The translations under genes were made by a program, and so were the position numbers. This document shows, in pieces, positions 8,701-14,775 of a stretch of DNA of 15,696 nucleotides. Numbering within the stretch: the first letter of the stretch is position 1; each line of letters begins with the position of its first letter. The DNA comes from CAZCBJ01 sp964496705 (GTDB lineage: Bacteria; Chloroflexota; Anaerolineae; Anaerolineales; Anaerolineaceae). Under the pieces are notes generated by a model, which was not told where the DNA came from, did not search any database, and saw only the letters and a program-made list of their open reading frames with translations. The DNA is taken from the NCBI GenBank assembly GCA_964496705.1, contig CAZCBJ010000083.1:1-15696 (forward strand). The letters are read 5' to 3'.

Positions 8701-9756
8701 AGGCTGCGGTTCGCTGACGCCCAGGGTCAAGACACCGCCGGAAATAGCGACCGGCACGATGTGAAGATGCCTGGCCAGGTGAGCGGGAAGTTGTTGCAAA
8801 ATCTCATCCGGAAGCGCCTCTTTCATGCGCTCGCGGCCCGGCTGTTCATAGACCAGCCCATACGCCTGGGCTTTGGCTTCCAGCCATGATTCGCGGGTCA
8901 CCAGCCCATTTTCGAGCAGAACGGCTGCCAGCGGTCTGCGGGTCTGGCGGGCTATGGATAAAGCCGTTTCCAGGTCAAAGCGCTGTAATCTGCTTTTTTT
9001 CACCAACCAGTCGGCAATCTTTGGCTCGTTGGGTTGTTCAACCTGTGGGGTATGCAGGTAGAGCCGACGAGATGCCCGCTCCCATTCGCTGCGCGAGCAG
9101 ATGACCGGGATGATCGGAATGCCCATCTCATCAGCCAGCCTGGTCAATCGATTTTCATCCGGCAATTCGTAGAAACCGACCAACAGACTGCCCTGCAGCC
9201 AAGAGAGGGGCAGGATTTTTTCAGCCTGAACCGTTTCCCATGGGATGAACATGGATATATCCGCCTGGAGCGACAGGCCGCCGAGGCGCAAGTGCGGCAG
9301 ATAACCGGTGAGGGCGGTCACTTCGGCCAGCGCTTGATCGTCAGCCATTTGCAGCCGGTGGCAAATTTGGATGGCCGTTTCACTCGTCTGGCTGGATACC
9401 TCTCGCAGGGTGTTCAGCCCGGCTAAATCCAGATAGCCCAGTCGGTAAAGCAGATCGGCTGGATCGGGCAGTGGATGCTGGCGCGCCGGGTGATGATAAA
9501 GCTGGTCAATCGCTGAATGGATTGCAGTATATCCGGCATGATATACACGCAGTTGGTGCCGGCAGAGGCGGGCAGCTTCGCGGGTCTGCGCGCGGTCATA
9601 AGGATCGGCACAGGCGACAACCAGCTCGTCTGCTTCGACCCACAGTGGAGCCATGCAGTATTTGCGCGCGATATCCTCCGACATGATGCGGGTGACATAA
9701 GCGCCGGGATTTAGCTGGGGTAAACGGATGTGTGCTGAGGCGTCTGCTGCCATCAT
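5776..9756 (-). CDS. GT2 polysaccharide synthase fused to about six tandem GspE/MshE-N-type repeats
   Basis: This 1326-aa fusion is the core of the operon. Residues ~1-850 form about six repeats of ~150 aa. Each carries a hydrophobic beta segment ending in a DP-like turn, at 51, ~199, ~349, 496, 666 and 805, as in type II secretion ATPase N-terminal domains. Between these lie helical MshEN-like stretches. The best are 397-449 (LGEQLVNSGYL near 427-437) and 706-758 (NLGTHLLLEGII, RLGRALI). Two helices follow (870-890, 893-915). Then comes a GT2 domain (~941-1170) with IPVYRE, DAED (1032-1035), TEDAD (1126-1130) and QRSRW (1162-1166), the complete set for a processive synthase. About four C-terminal helices (1195-1290) complete it. 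There is no PilZ domain. The MshEN family binds c-di-GMP, so the repeats may gate synthesis; this is inference. GGAGGA precedes the ATG, and ATGA overlaps the upstream stop. Confidence 0.9.
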   Translation of the reverse strand: MMAADASAHIRLPQLNPGAYVTRIMSEDIARKYCMAPLWVEADELVVACADPYDRAQTREAARLCRHQLRVYHAGYTAIHSAIDQLYHHPARQHPLPDPADLLYRLGYLDLAGLNTLREVSSQTSETAIQICHRLQMADDQALAEVTALTGYLPHLRLGGLSLQADISMFIPWETVQAEKILPLSWLQGSLLVGFYELPDENRLTRLADEMGIPIIPVICSRSEWERASRRLYLHTPQVEQPNEPKIADWLVKKSRLQRFDLETALSIARQTRRPLAAVLLENGLVTRESWLEAKAQAYGLVYEQPGRERMKEALPDEILQQLPAHLARHLHIVPVAISGGVLTLGVSEPQPALSRLAARLTGLQVQARLMDQDEVSARQNELYGPQGQKSLASVPLLGSLMRLLGVISPDQLQEALQKAAASERYLGEQLVNSGYLDDIDLAEMLSLQTGIPNLRLDHARLDEDLITRLPAALLLEHRIIPLWTTADALWLAVADPFDVRGLHAIQQVSGKQVIPLIAPRKVVLAVLERLVGATSDSLRSQEAHIFIARMLDAGFLTQAAAALALSIFEDEKVPLDQAVCRASGRLEIEVARFTAEHHHINTLDLQLTEREVEMVDPIGQMVRRTITQDPVDPQAARLVSFETADRLSALPVRFEGGDVVVAFADPLFQPALDELSASLERKIIPVMVTRHELNEAVQRNLGRRNLGTHLLLEGIISRPELNRALDYARRTGVRLGRALISLRLITWEQLYEQLSRQSAIPFHPLAELDIDHQAARLIQPDTARRFGLLPVREHAGQVSVAIVDPYDEQALQFAREHLGGTPDFILITEKDFDEALEQVYRQDFLDRSISELLERSPEDSAFRVLSRGQIIFLIALALISIIWLFVDAWNYLIVINAIISTFYLVFSAYRFYLIYRALSRNLEVEVTPEEVASLKDADLPVYTILIPVYREADVLPGLLNALERLDYPKSKLDIKILMEEDDQETIQAFHDWNPPAHFHGIVVPYGQPKTKPKACNYGLIHARGEYIVIFDAEDLPDPDQLKKIVIAFGKVSPDVVCIQSKLNYYNQRQNLLTRWFTVEYSMWFDLFLPGLDASGAPIPLGGTSNHFRTAALIDAGAWDPYNVTEDADLGIRLYKRGYKTAIIDSTTYEEANSQIYNWIRQRSRWIKGYIQTWLVHMRHPIRLWRETGWRGFWGFQFTVGGAFVAVLLNPIYWIMTTLWFWRQFPFINIIFPGIIYFFGAFCLFIGNFAFTYMNVAGALRRGYYDMVKHALLSPIYWGLASVAAWKGFFQLITQPHYWEKTQHGLHLGQIQAASSRTQGTQDESQ

Positions 9757-10031
9757 GAGCCATCTTCCTCCGATGCCTTGGGTTCGGTTTCAGCGGCTTT
9801 TTGCTTTTGTCTGGCAGCTTCCTGACGGCGTTTCAACGTGACGAAAATTCCTAGATCCGAAATCATGTAGATCACCGTGACCAGCCCGATCAGCAGGATG
9901 GGAAAGGTGAAATATCCCATGAAGATGCTTAAGAATAAAACGATCCACAGCACCAGGATGGCAATCACACGGACGATGATGACCACGCTGATCCAGGGGT
10001 CTATGCTGGCGGGTTGTTGGTTATTGGACAC
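9753..10031 (-). CDS. Small two-helix membrane protein of the exopolysaccharide operon
   Basis: The 92-aa protein starts with GTG at 10031, behind GAGGTG at a 6-nt gap. A short polar N-terminus is followed by two long hydrophobic segments (~16-41 and ~43-66) and a charged Lys/Glu-rich tail (LKRRQEAARQKQKAAE) that should lie in the cytoplasm. It overlaps the synthase gene by ATGA, which implies coupled translation and a partner role. No known family was recognised. By position it could be a small accessory subunit of the synthase membrane complex, comparable in size and topology to other small EPS subunits, but there is no direct sequence evidence for a function. Confidence 0.75.
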   Translation of the reverse strand: MSNNQQPASIDPWISVVIIVRVIAILVLWIVLFLSIFMGYFTFPILLIGLVTVIYMISDLGIFVTLKRRQEAARQKQKAAETEPKASEEDGS

Positions 10032-10076
10032 CGGTCACCTCTTCAAGAGATGCGACTGCCGTTACTGCTGAACAGA

Positions 10077-10940
10077 TCAAGGTTGCTTGACGGCGCTGTT
10101 AATCTGTGAATAAAAAACAATCGGCCTGGCGGTGGAACGCGAGAGCTGCAGGGCAACTTCGGCTGCCTGCAAGAGATCGCTCTCCGAGACGCCGTCCTCA
10201 GGAAAATGGGAGACGCCGATGCTCAACGAAAGCCTGGATTTAGTGGAAGCAAGGTTGAGGATGCGGCTGATGACCACCATTGCTCCTTCGGGTGTGGTTT
10301 CAGGTAGAATGGCGCCGATCCTTTCGCCGCCAAAGGCAATATCAATGGAGCGCAGGCAGGTGACCAATACTTCAGCGACCTGTTTCCGCGCGCTGTCCAA
10401 TCCGGCCTGTCCCAATTCTTCCTGGATTTGCTTGGCATTTTCGATATCCATCAGGAGGACGCACAAAGTTTTACTGTAACGCTGGCTGCGGATGATTTCA
10501 TTGCGCAGTGAGTTAAGCATGTGCGGATTGCGCAGCAGACCGGTGGTGGGATCGTAGATGCGCAATTCTTCGACCAGGCGCTGTTGCTGGTGGATTTGCT
10601 GGTACAACTGGGTCACTTCTTTGATCAACAAGTGGCAAAGCATGGCGGTGACCAGGGTGAGCACCGCGAACAACAGCGCGGGCAGGATGATGGCGATGGT
10701 GAATCCCAGCAAAGAGCCCAGGATGAGCGTATACACCAGGATTGAAAGAAAGGCGGCCAGCCAGCCCGAATGCTTGAAAGGTTGAATGAGAATGATAGTG
10801 GCAGTGAAAGCCATCAGGGCAAAAGCGACCAGGTAGGTTTCTGGAACTGCCCAGACCAGGCTGGCACTGCTCAGCAGGATCCACAAGATCAGAGCGGCTA
10901 GGAAGAGGAAAATGATGCGGCTGGTGATTTTGAGATTCAT
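10077..10940 (-). CDS. Membrane protein with degenerate GGDEF domain (YdaK/PelD-like putative c-di-GMP receptor)
   Basis: The 287-aa protein has four N-terminal helices (~8-29, 34-52, 59-79, 82-105), a Gln/Glu-rich linker likely to form a short coiled coil (~105-128), and a C-terminal GGDEF-fold domain (~129-280). The entry motif DPTTGLLRNP and the SIGVSHFPEDG strand are kept. The active-site signature is GGERI (204-208), so the second acidic residue is Arg. DIENAK replaces DxDxFK, and the usual ND...GH motif reads QE...GQ. Cyclase activity is therefore unlikely. RSID (197-200) matches the RxxD inhibitory-site motif that binds c-di-GMP, although it sits two residues closer to GG than usual. 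Architecture and size resemble B. subtilis YdaK, and PelD without its GAF domain. The ATG at 10940 follows GAGGTAG and lies 4 nt after the BcsB-like stop. Confidence 0.88.
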   Translation of the reverse strand: MNLKITSRIIFLFLAALILWILLSSASLVWAVPETYLVAFALMAFTATIILIQPFKHSGWLAAFLSILVYTLILGSLLGFTIAIILPALLFAVLTLVTAMLCHLLIKEVTQLYQQIHQQQRLVEELRIYDPTTGLLRNPHMLNSLRNEIIRSQRYSKTLCVLLMDIENAKQIQEELGQAGLDSARKQVAEVLVTCLRSIDIAFGGERIGAILPETTPEGAMVVISRILNLASTKSRLSLSIGVSHFPEDGVSESDLLQAAEVALQLSRSTARPIVFYSQINSAVKQP

Positions 10941-10944
10941 GGTT

Positions 10945-13131
10945 CTACCTCGCTTGGCGCCGGTTGGCAATTTCTATGCTGATGAACACGGCCAGGATGA
11001 GCAGGCTGAGCAAGATGATGGCACCTGCCACCCACAGGATCCAGGTGGTGGTTCGCTGGACGGGGGCAGGCTGCGGTTCAATGGCAGGCTGTTCAGCGAC
11101 CGTTTGAGCGGGTTTGGTCACGGTGATACCGGTGATCCTCGCGCTGGAATCGGCCAGAACCAGGTCGCCCCGTAAATCGCGAATCAGGATTGAGTCACTG
11201 AGCGCGTTTCCAGCCCAGGTAAGTCCTTCGGCGTTGGTGCCGCTGACCACCAGACGGGGATTACCGTCGGCGGCGAAGGCGGCCTGGACAATTCCCAGCG
11301 AGGCCGGCGCGCCCACCAGTTGGGCCACCTGCGGGTTGGGCTGGGGTTCATTGCTGCCGCCCTGGAAGGGTAGAGGCAATCTGTCGTTCATCTCGGCGAT
11401 CGCCTTGTTCTCCGTCGGCATACCGATCAGGATTTGATAGGGTGCGCTGGCGTCGAAATCTTTCGCCTTCGAGGCGCTGAGCACCATTGGGTTAATCCCC
11501 AGGCCATCTGCGTTCAGTCCGATGCGGTAAGCCATCCGTCCCACAACCCAGGCGTCGGCAGCGCTGGGGGTTTCTGAGACCACGAAGGCCAGATCAGACA
11601 GGTTTGTGGAGCCGATAAAGCCGTATGGATACTCAGCCAGGTCGAGGCGCTGGTAAGAAGCGCCGGTGGGCAGACTGATCAGACTGTCGGCGTAGACCAC
11701 CACCCAGGCTTCGGCAAAGTAATCTTCGGGGCAGCCGGTGGTCTTCTGGTAGCCATCCATCAACTCAATATTACTGGCCACGCTGATGCGGTTGCGGCCG
11801 AGGGTGAACATGCGGGCAGGCACGGCGAAATCAGCCTGTCCGTTGCGGGCGTTGTCGGCAGTGAGTAGCACGCTCCCCACCGGCACGCCGTTGACCGAGA
11901 GCGTGATCGAGGAACGTTCTGGATGGGCCAGCTCGGAATGAGAGAAATTGAGGTGAATGGTGGCTTCACTCAACACTCGCCACTCCTTGGGCAGCGGGAA
12001 TACGTAATTCAGCGTCTGCTGTTTTGTGCCACGCGCGGTTTGGTCTTCGTAGCCCAGGTCTTCAAAGCGAATGGTGCGCACCTGTCCGGCATCGGGGCTG
12101 GGTTTGACTTCAGGCACCGAGCTGACCACACCCACAGCGCCCTGGAGGCGGGGAAAGACCGTTTCGTTGCCCAGCGCGCGGGCTGCCAGCATGAGCGCCT
12201 CATCCGAGACGCCGGTGACCAGCAAATGTACAGACAGGGGATCTACTGGCGAAATTTGTTCGATCAGAATGCCGGCATTGATGGGCAAAGGGCGGCTGTC
12301 CAAATCTTTCAGGGTTGCGCCGTCGAAGAAGGGCGCAGCAGCTTTCAGGTTGGCAGCGCGGCCAATGAATATGACATCGCCGGTCAAACGCTGGCTGGTG
12401 GGATCCGCCTCAGTGACCACATCTATCGCCAGAGGCCAGACGGTCATCTCGCCCAGTTTGGCGCTGACAATCGCCAGTGCGTTCAACTCTGCCAAGCCGG
12501 GTTTAGCCGGGATGACAAAAGTGACGCTGTTTTGAGCCAGGCTGCCGGTTTCGAGGATGGGCAGCGGATAAATACCCAGGTCCACCTCCGGGGGAAGCGG
12601 CTCGTACAGAAAGGTGAGGGTGGAGGTGTTATGGATGGTGGCCCAGGTGGCGGGATTGTTTGGGTCTTCACAGATATCGTCATTGATTCCCATGAAAAAG
12701 ACCAGCGCCAGCTCATTGTAACCAGGTTGAATGGCATTGGCTGGAATTTCCACGCTCACCTGGCCGCGGTCGGTGTTGGTCGCATTGAAAAGAGTGCTGC
12801 CCAGCCGCGCGCCGTTCCAGTCAACTGCCATGCTCGAATAGCTCTTCAGCGCTGCAGAATGGCTGAATTCGATGACGATCTTGCTGCCAGGTTGTGCCTG
12901 CCAGGATTCGGGCCAGTTGACGGTAAAGCTGCGCGATACCAGCGCACCCTGGACGGTCTCGTCCTTGGTGTAGCCGAGATCCATCAGGGTGACGGTTTTG
13001 GTGAGGGGCGCAAATAGAGCCGCGGGAGCTTGTGCTTGGGCGAGCGCTGTGTCTTGCGGGGGGGCGCCCAGGATGCTTCCGCCGAGGAGGCTCAGGATGG
13101 TAAGGAAAACAAAAAGGGGTTGAAAGTACAT
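10945..13131 (-). CDS. BcsB/YdaN-like exopolysaccharide export subunit
   Basis: The 728-aa protein has a signal peptide or N-terminal helix (1-~23) and a single C-terminal helix (697-717) ending in RRQAR inside the cell; the rest lies outside the membrane. It contains the duplicated BcsB plan. Residues 46-146 (MDLGYTKDE, FSHSAAL, WNGARLGS, PGYNELALVF) are repeated at 353-455 (EDLGYEDQT, FSHSELA, VNGVPVGS, GRNRISV). Each carbohydrate-binding-type beta domain is followed by an alpha/beta domain (~180-340 and ~480-650). In cellulose systems BcsB anchors to the synthase and guides the emerging polymer; the same role is inferred here with the GT2 protein. GGAGG lies about 8 nt before the ATG. It is the first gene of the operon, behind a clear promoter. 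No BcsC-type porin gene is present in the window. Confidence 0.88.
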   Translation of the reverse strand: MYFQPLFVFLTILSLLGGSILGAPPQDTALAQAQAPAALFAPLTKTVTLMDLGYTKDETVQGALVSRSFTVNWPESWQAQPGSKIVIEFSHSAALKSYSSMAVDWNGARLGSTLFNATNTDRGQVSVEIPANAIQPGYNELALVFFMGINDDICEDPNNPATWATIHNTSTLTFLYEPLPPEVDLGIYPLPILETGSLAQNSVTFVIPAKPGLAELNALAIVSAKLGEMTVWPLAIDVVTEADPTSQRLTGDVIFIGRAANLKAAAPFFDGATLKDLDSRPLPINAGILIEQISPVDPLSVHLLVTGVSDEALMLAARALGNETVFPRLQGAVGVVSSVPEVKPSPDAGQVRTIRFEDLGYEDQTARGTKQQTLNYVFPLPKEWRVLSEATIHLNFSHSELAHPERSSITLSVNGVPVGSVLLTADNARNGQADFAVPARMFTLGRNRISVASNIELMDGYQKTTGCPEDYFAEAWVVVYADSLISLPTGASYQRLDLAEYPYGFIGSTNLSDLAFVVSETPSAADAWVVGRMAYRIGLNADGLGINPMVLSASKAKDFDASAPYQILIGMPTENKAIAEMNDRLPLPFQGGSNEPQPNPQVAQLVGAPASLGIVQAAFAADGNPRLVVSGTNAEGLTWAGNALSDSILIRDLRGDLVLADSSARITGITVTKPAQTVAEQPAIEPQPAPVQRTTTWILWVAGAIILLSLLILAVFISIEIANRRQAR

Positions 13132-13188
13132 TTATCGATCCTCCGTTTTAAAAGTAAGACCCCCGACTGACTTTTTTCTGATGAACTA

Positions 13189-13217
13189 ATTATAGAATAA
13201 ATATGCCTGAAGTCCAA
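13189..13217 (-). promoter_or_regulatory. Promoter of the exopolysaccharide operon
   Basis: On the minus strand, TTGGAC (13212-13217) and TATAAT (13189-13194) are separated by exactly 17 bp. Transcription would start near 13182 and leave a leader of about 50 nt before the BcsB-like ATG. The -10 is perfect, while the -35 matches TTGACA at only three positions, which suggests a need for an activator. Confidence 0.6.
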
Positions 13218-13288
13218 TGGCATTTGAGGGGATGATTGTTCATTATCAAAATTGTAAGCCCGCTTTCGTCAGGGGTGATGGTCAGTTC

Positions 13289-13303
13289 GAAGGTTGAACC
13301 TTC
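13289..13303. promoter_or_regulatory. 15-bp palindrome, possible operator
   Basis: GAAGGTT-G-AACCTTC is a perfect inverted repeat, centred roughly 114 bp upstream of the predicted transcription start of the exopolysaccharide operon. Its form suits a dimeric regulator, but no binding protein can be named. Confidence 0.4.
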
Positions 13304-13317
13304 AAGTGCAAGACACC

Positions 13318-13336
13318 CATGCCAGGCATGATGTGC
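13318..13336. repeat. Copy 1 of palindromic direct repeat (GCCAGGCATGATGT)
   Basis: The block at 13321-13334 recurs at 13393-13406 with 13 of 14 bases identical. It contains the 13-bp palindrome CATGCC-A-GGCATG (13318-13330). The copies are offset by 72 bp, close to seven helical turns, as expected for paired sites bound on one face of the DNA. Confidence 0.45.
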
Positions 13337-13388
13337 AGGTTCACAGCCGTGATAACAACAAATAAACGATGGCAGCCGTCTGCAAGCT

Positions 13389-13409
13389 TCAGGCCAGGCC
13401 TGATGTTGC
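13389..13409. repeat. Copy 2 of palindromic direct repeat (GCCAGGCCTGATGT)
   Basis: This is the second copy of the GCCAGGC block. It contains the 15-bp palindrome TCAGGCC-A-GGCCTGA (13389-13403), so palindromy is kept although one base differs from copy 1. Both copies are followed by TGATGT and GC. It lies about 210 bp upstream of the predicted transcription start. Confidence 0.45.
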
Positions 13410-13448
13410 GTATGGAGTGAGAAATGAATACACTAATATACCACGATT

Positions 13449-13463
13449 CCGGCTATCAGCCGG
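13449..13463 (-). terminator. Short hairpin directly after the SRPBCC-PDZ-DinB gene
   Basis: CCGGCT-GAT-AGCCGG forms a perfect 6-bp GC-rich stem that begins immediately after the TAA stop. No T-run follows (AATCGTGG), so it is at best a weak intrinsic terminator or a 3'-end stabilising stem. Confidence 0.4.
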
Positions 13464-14669
13464 TTATTTATTCTGGATGGCGGCTTCGATCTGGGCAATG
13501 TGTTCGGCGGTATGTTGGGGGTATTGCAGCAACTCGTATGCCAGCCTCCAGAAACTGCCGCGATGTTGCGTGAACGATTCGGGCAGCGCAGCGACCAACT
13601 CAATGGTCTCCTGTTGGCTGCGGCAAAATTCTTTGAACATTTTTTTTATGCCGGGATATGCCTGCACCGTAGCCTGCAGGCGCGCAGGCAGGTTATCGGC
13701 GTAGCCATCTGTGACGCGCTCCTGATCGAAAATCCGCTCATGGATGAGGCTCTGCAAATCATGCTCAACGTGAATCAGGTGAGCGAGGATTTCCAGTACG
13801 CTCCATGAGTCAGGATCAGGGCGGCGGGCGGCTTGTTTCTTATCCAGGTCTTTGATCAGCACACCAATCGCTTTTTGCTGCTTCTCTGCTTTCGTTCGCA
13901 GTTTCTTTGCCAGCTTGGCGGCGTTATCTGGTATCTTGGGCATTTTGCGGCTGGACAATTCCATCTTCACGGTTTGCTGTTGACTTCCCCGGTAAAAGAC
14001 CACTTCGATTTTATCCCCCGCTTTGCAGCCATGCAGGGCGTTTTGCAAAACGCCTATATCGCCAGTGGGTTTGCCGTTCATCGCGATGACCACATCATCC
14101 GCCTGCAACCCCGCTGCCTGGGCGCCCATACCCTCCACCACTCTCTGCAAGCGGAAACCGGCTGTGGTTGGCACACCCAGATTGGAGGCGATTTTTTCGT
14201 TGTATTCACCCAAGAACACACCCAGCATCGGCCGTTGGGTGAGGCGGGTATCCTCGCCGGATTCCAGCACCGACACCAGGTTGTTGAGGCCCTTTTCCCA
14301 GCCCCAGTGGATTTCATGTCGGGCGCGGGTCCATTTTTCGCTGTCCCACAGGCCGCTGTGGGTCAGAGTCAGGCGGGTGAGGTCGCCTTCGGGCTGGATA
14401 CTCACGTTGACAGCGGTTGGGCCGGGCTCGTCGCGCCCGCGGCTTCTAAAGCTGATCTCTTGATTTTCAATCAGCTTGACGTAATCTCCGCTGACGTAAT
14501 ACCCGCTGTTCCAGGCCAGGTAAATTCGTCCGCCCGGGCGAGGCTGGACGGTGGCGGCGTCGCACAGCCATTCGCGCAGCGCCATGGCGTTGGTGAAAGC
14601 GCGGTACACCTGGCTGGCAGGGGCGCGCACAGTGCGGACAAACTCAAATTTCACAGGTTTGACAGGCAT
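13464..14669 (-). CDS. SRPBCC (AHSA1)-PDZ-DinB three-domain protein
   Basis: The 401-aa cytoplasmic protein carries three small domains in a row. Residues ~8-138 are an SRPBCC/AHSA1-type ligand-binding fold (VRTVRAPASQVYRAFTN, LREWLCDAATVQPRPGG). Residues ~147-240 are a PDZ domain (AAGLQADDVVIAMNGKP). Residues ~260-398 are a DinB-like four-helix domain with histidines placed as metal ligands (His297/300/303 and His386/390 in AHLIHVEH and QHTAEH). There is no signal peptide or membrane helix. AHSA1 proteins bind hydrophobic ligands or chaperones, PDZ domains bind C-termini, and DinB folds include thiol-dependent transferases; no joint function is known to me. GGAGGG precedes the ATG by 5 nt, and the gene has its own promoter. 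Confidence 0.88.
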   Translation of the reverse strand: MPVKPVKFEFVRTVRAPASQVYRAFTNAMALREWLCDAATVQPRPGGRIYLAWNSGYYVSGDYVKLIENQEISFRSRGRDEPGPTAVNVSIQPEGDLTRLTLTHSGLWDSEKWTRARHEIHWGWEKGLNNLVSVLESGEDTRLTQRPMLGVFLGEYNEKIASNLGVPTTAGFRLQRVVEGMGAQAAGLQADDVVIAMNGKPTGDIGVLQNALHGCKAGDKIEVVFYRGSQQQTVKMELSSRKMPKIPDNAAKLAKKLRTKAEKQQKAIGVLIKDLDKKQAARRPDPDSWSVLEILAHLIHVEHDLQSLIHERIFDQERVTDGYADNLPARLQATVQAYPGIKKMFKEFCRSQQETIELVAALPESFTQHRGSFWRLAYELLQYPQHTAEHIAQIEAAIQNK

Positions 14670-14737
14670 TGGTCACCCTCCGATGCGAAAATTCAGTTGG
14701 TGGTAGAAATTGAAATCAAAAAATTGAACGTGATTAC

Positions 14738-14766
14738 AGTGTAGAGAAAATCACCCTACAAGTCAA
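14738..14766 (-). promoter_or_regulatory. Promoter of the SRPBCC-PDZ-DinB gene
   Basis: On the minus strand, TTGACT (14761-14766) and TACACT (14738-14743) are separated by 17 bp, just after the DeoR-family stop codon. The predicted start leaves a leader of about 60 nt. This separates the gene transcriptionally from the regulator upstream. Confidence 0.5.
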
Positions 14767-14775
14767 GAACCAATT

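Larger units (their letters stand above)
13132..13463. promoter_or_regulatory. 332-bp regulatory region upstream of the exopolysaccharide operon
   Basis: No credible gene fits here; the small open frames lack ribosome sites and recognisable products. The stretch holds, from the operon outward, the GGAGG ribosome site (13140-13144), a sigma-70-like promoter, a palindrome, two copies of a GCCAGGC-centred direct repeat, and a hairpin abutting the stop of the next gene. It is more AT-rich around 13160-13260 than its coding flanks. Confidence 0.6.

Noticed and set aside
5776..9756. Type II secretion or type IV pilus ATPase (GspE/PilB)
   Set aside because: Only N-terminal-type repeats are present; there is no Walker A/B ATPase domain, and the C-terminal half is a GT2 synthase.
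10077..10940. Active diguanylate cyclase
   Set aside because: GGERI in place of GGDEF and loss of the DxDxFK and ND...GH residues make catalysis unlikely, so it was annotated as a degenerate receptor-like domain.
11923..13017. Long open frame (364 codons) on the + strand, antisense to the BcsB-like gene
   Set aside because: It lies wholly inside a well-supported gene, shows no family motif, and reads as the complement of that gene's biased codons.
13833..14744. 303-codon + strand frame antisense to the SRPBCC-PDZ-DinB gene
   Set aside because: It has no recognisable domain and no ribosome site, and it runs through the mapped promoter region; the opposite strand codes three clear domains.
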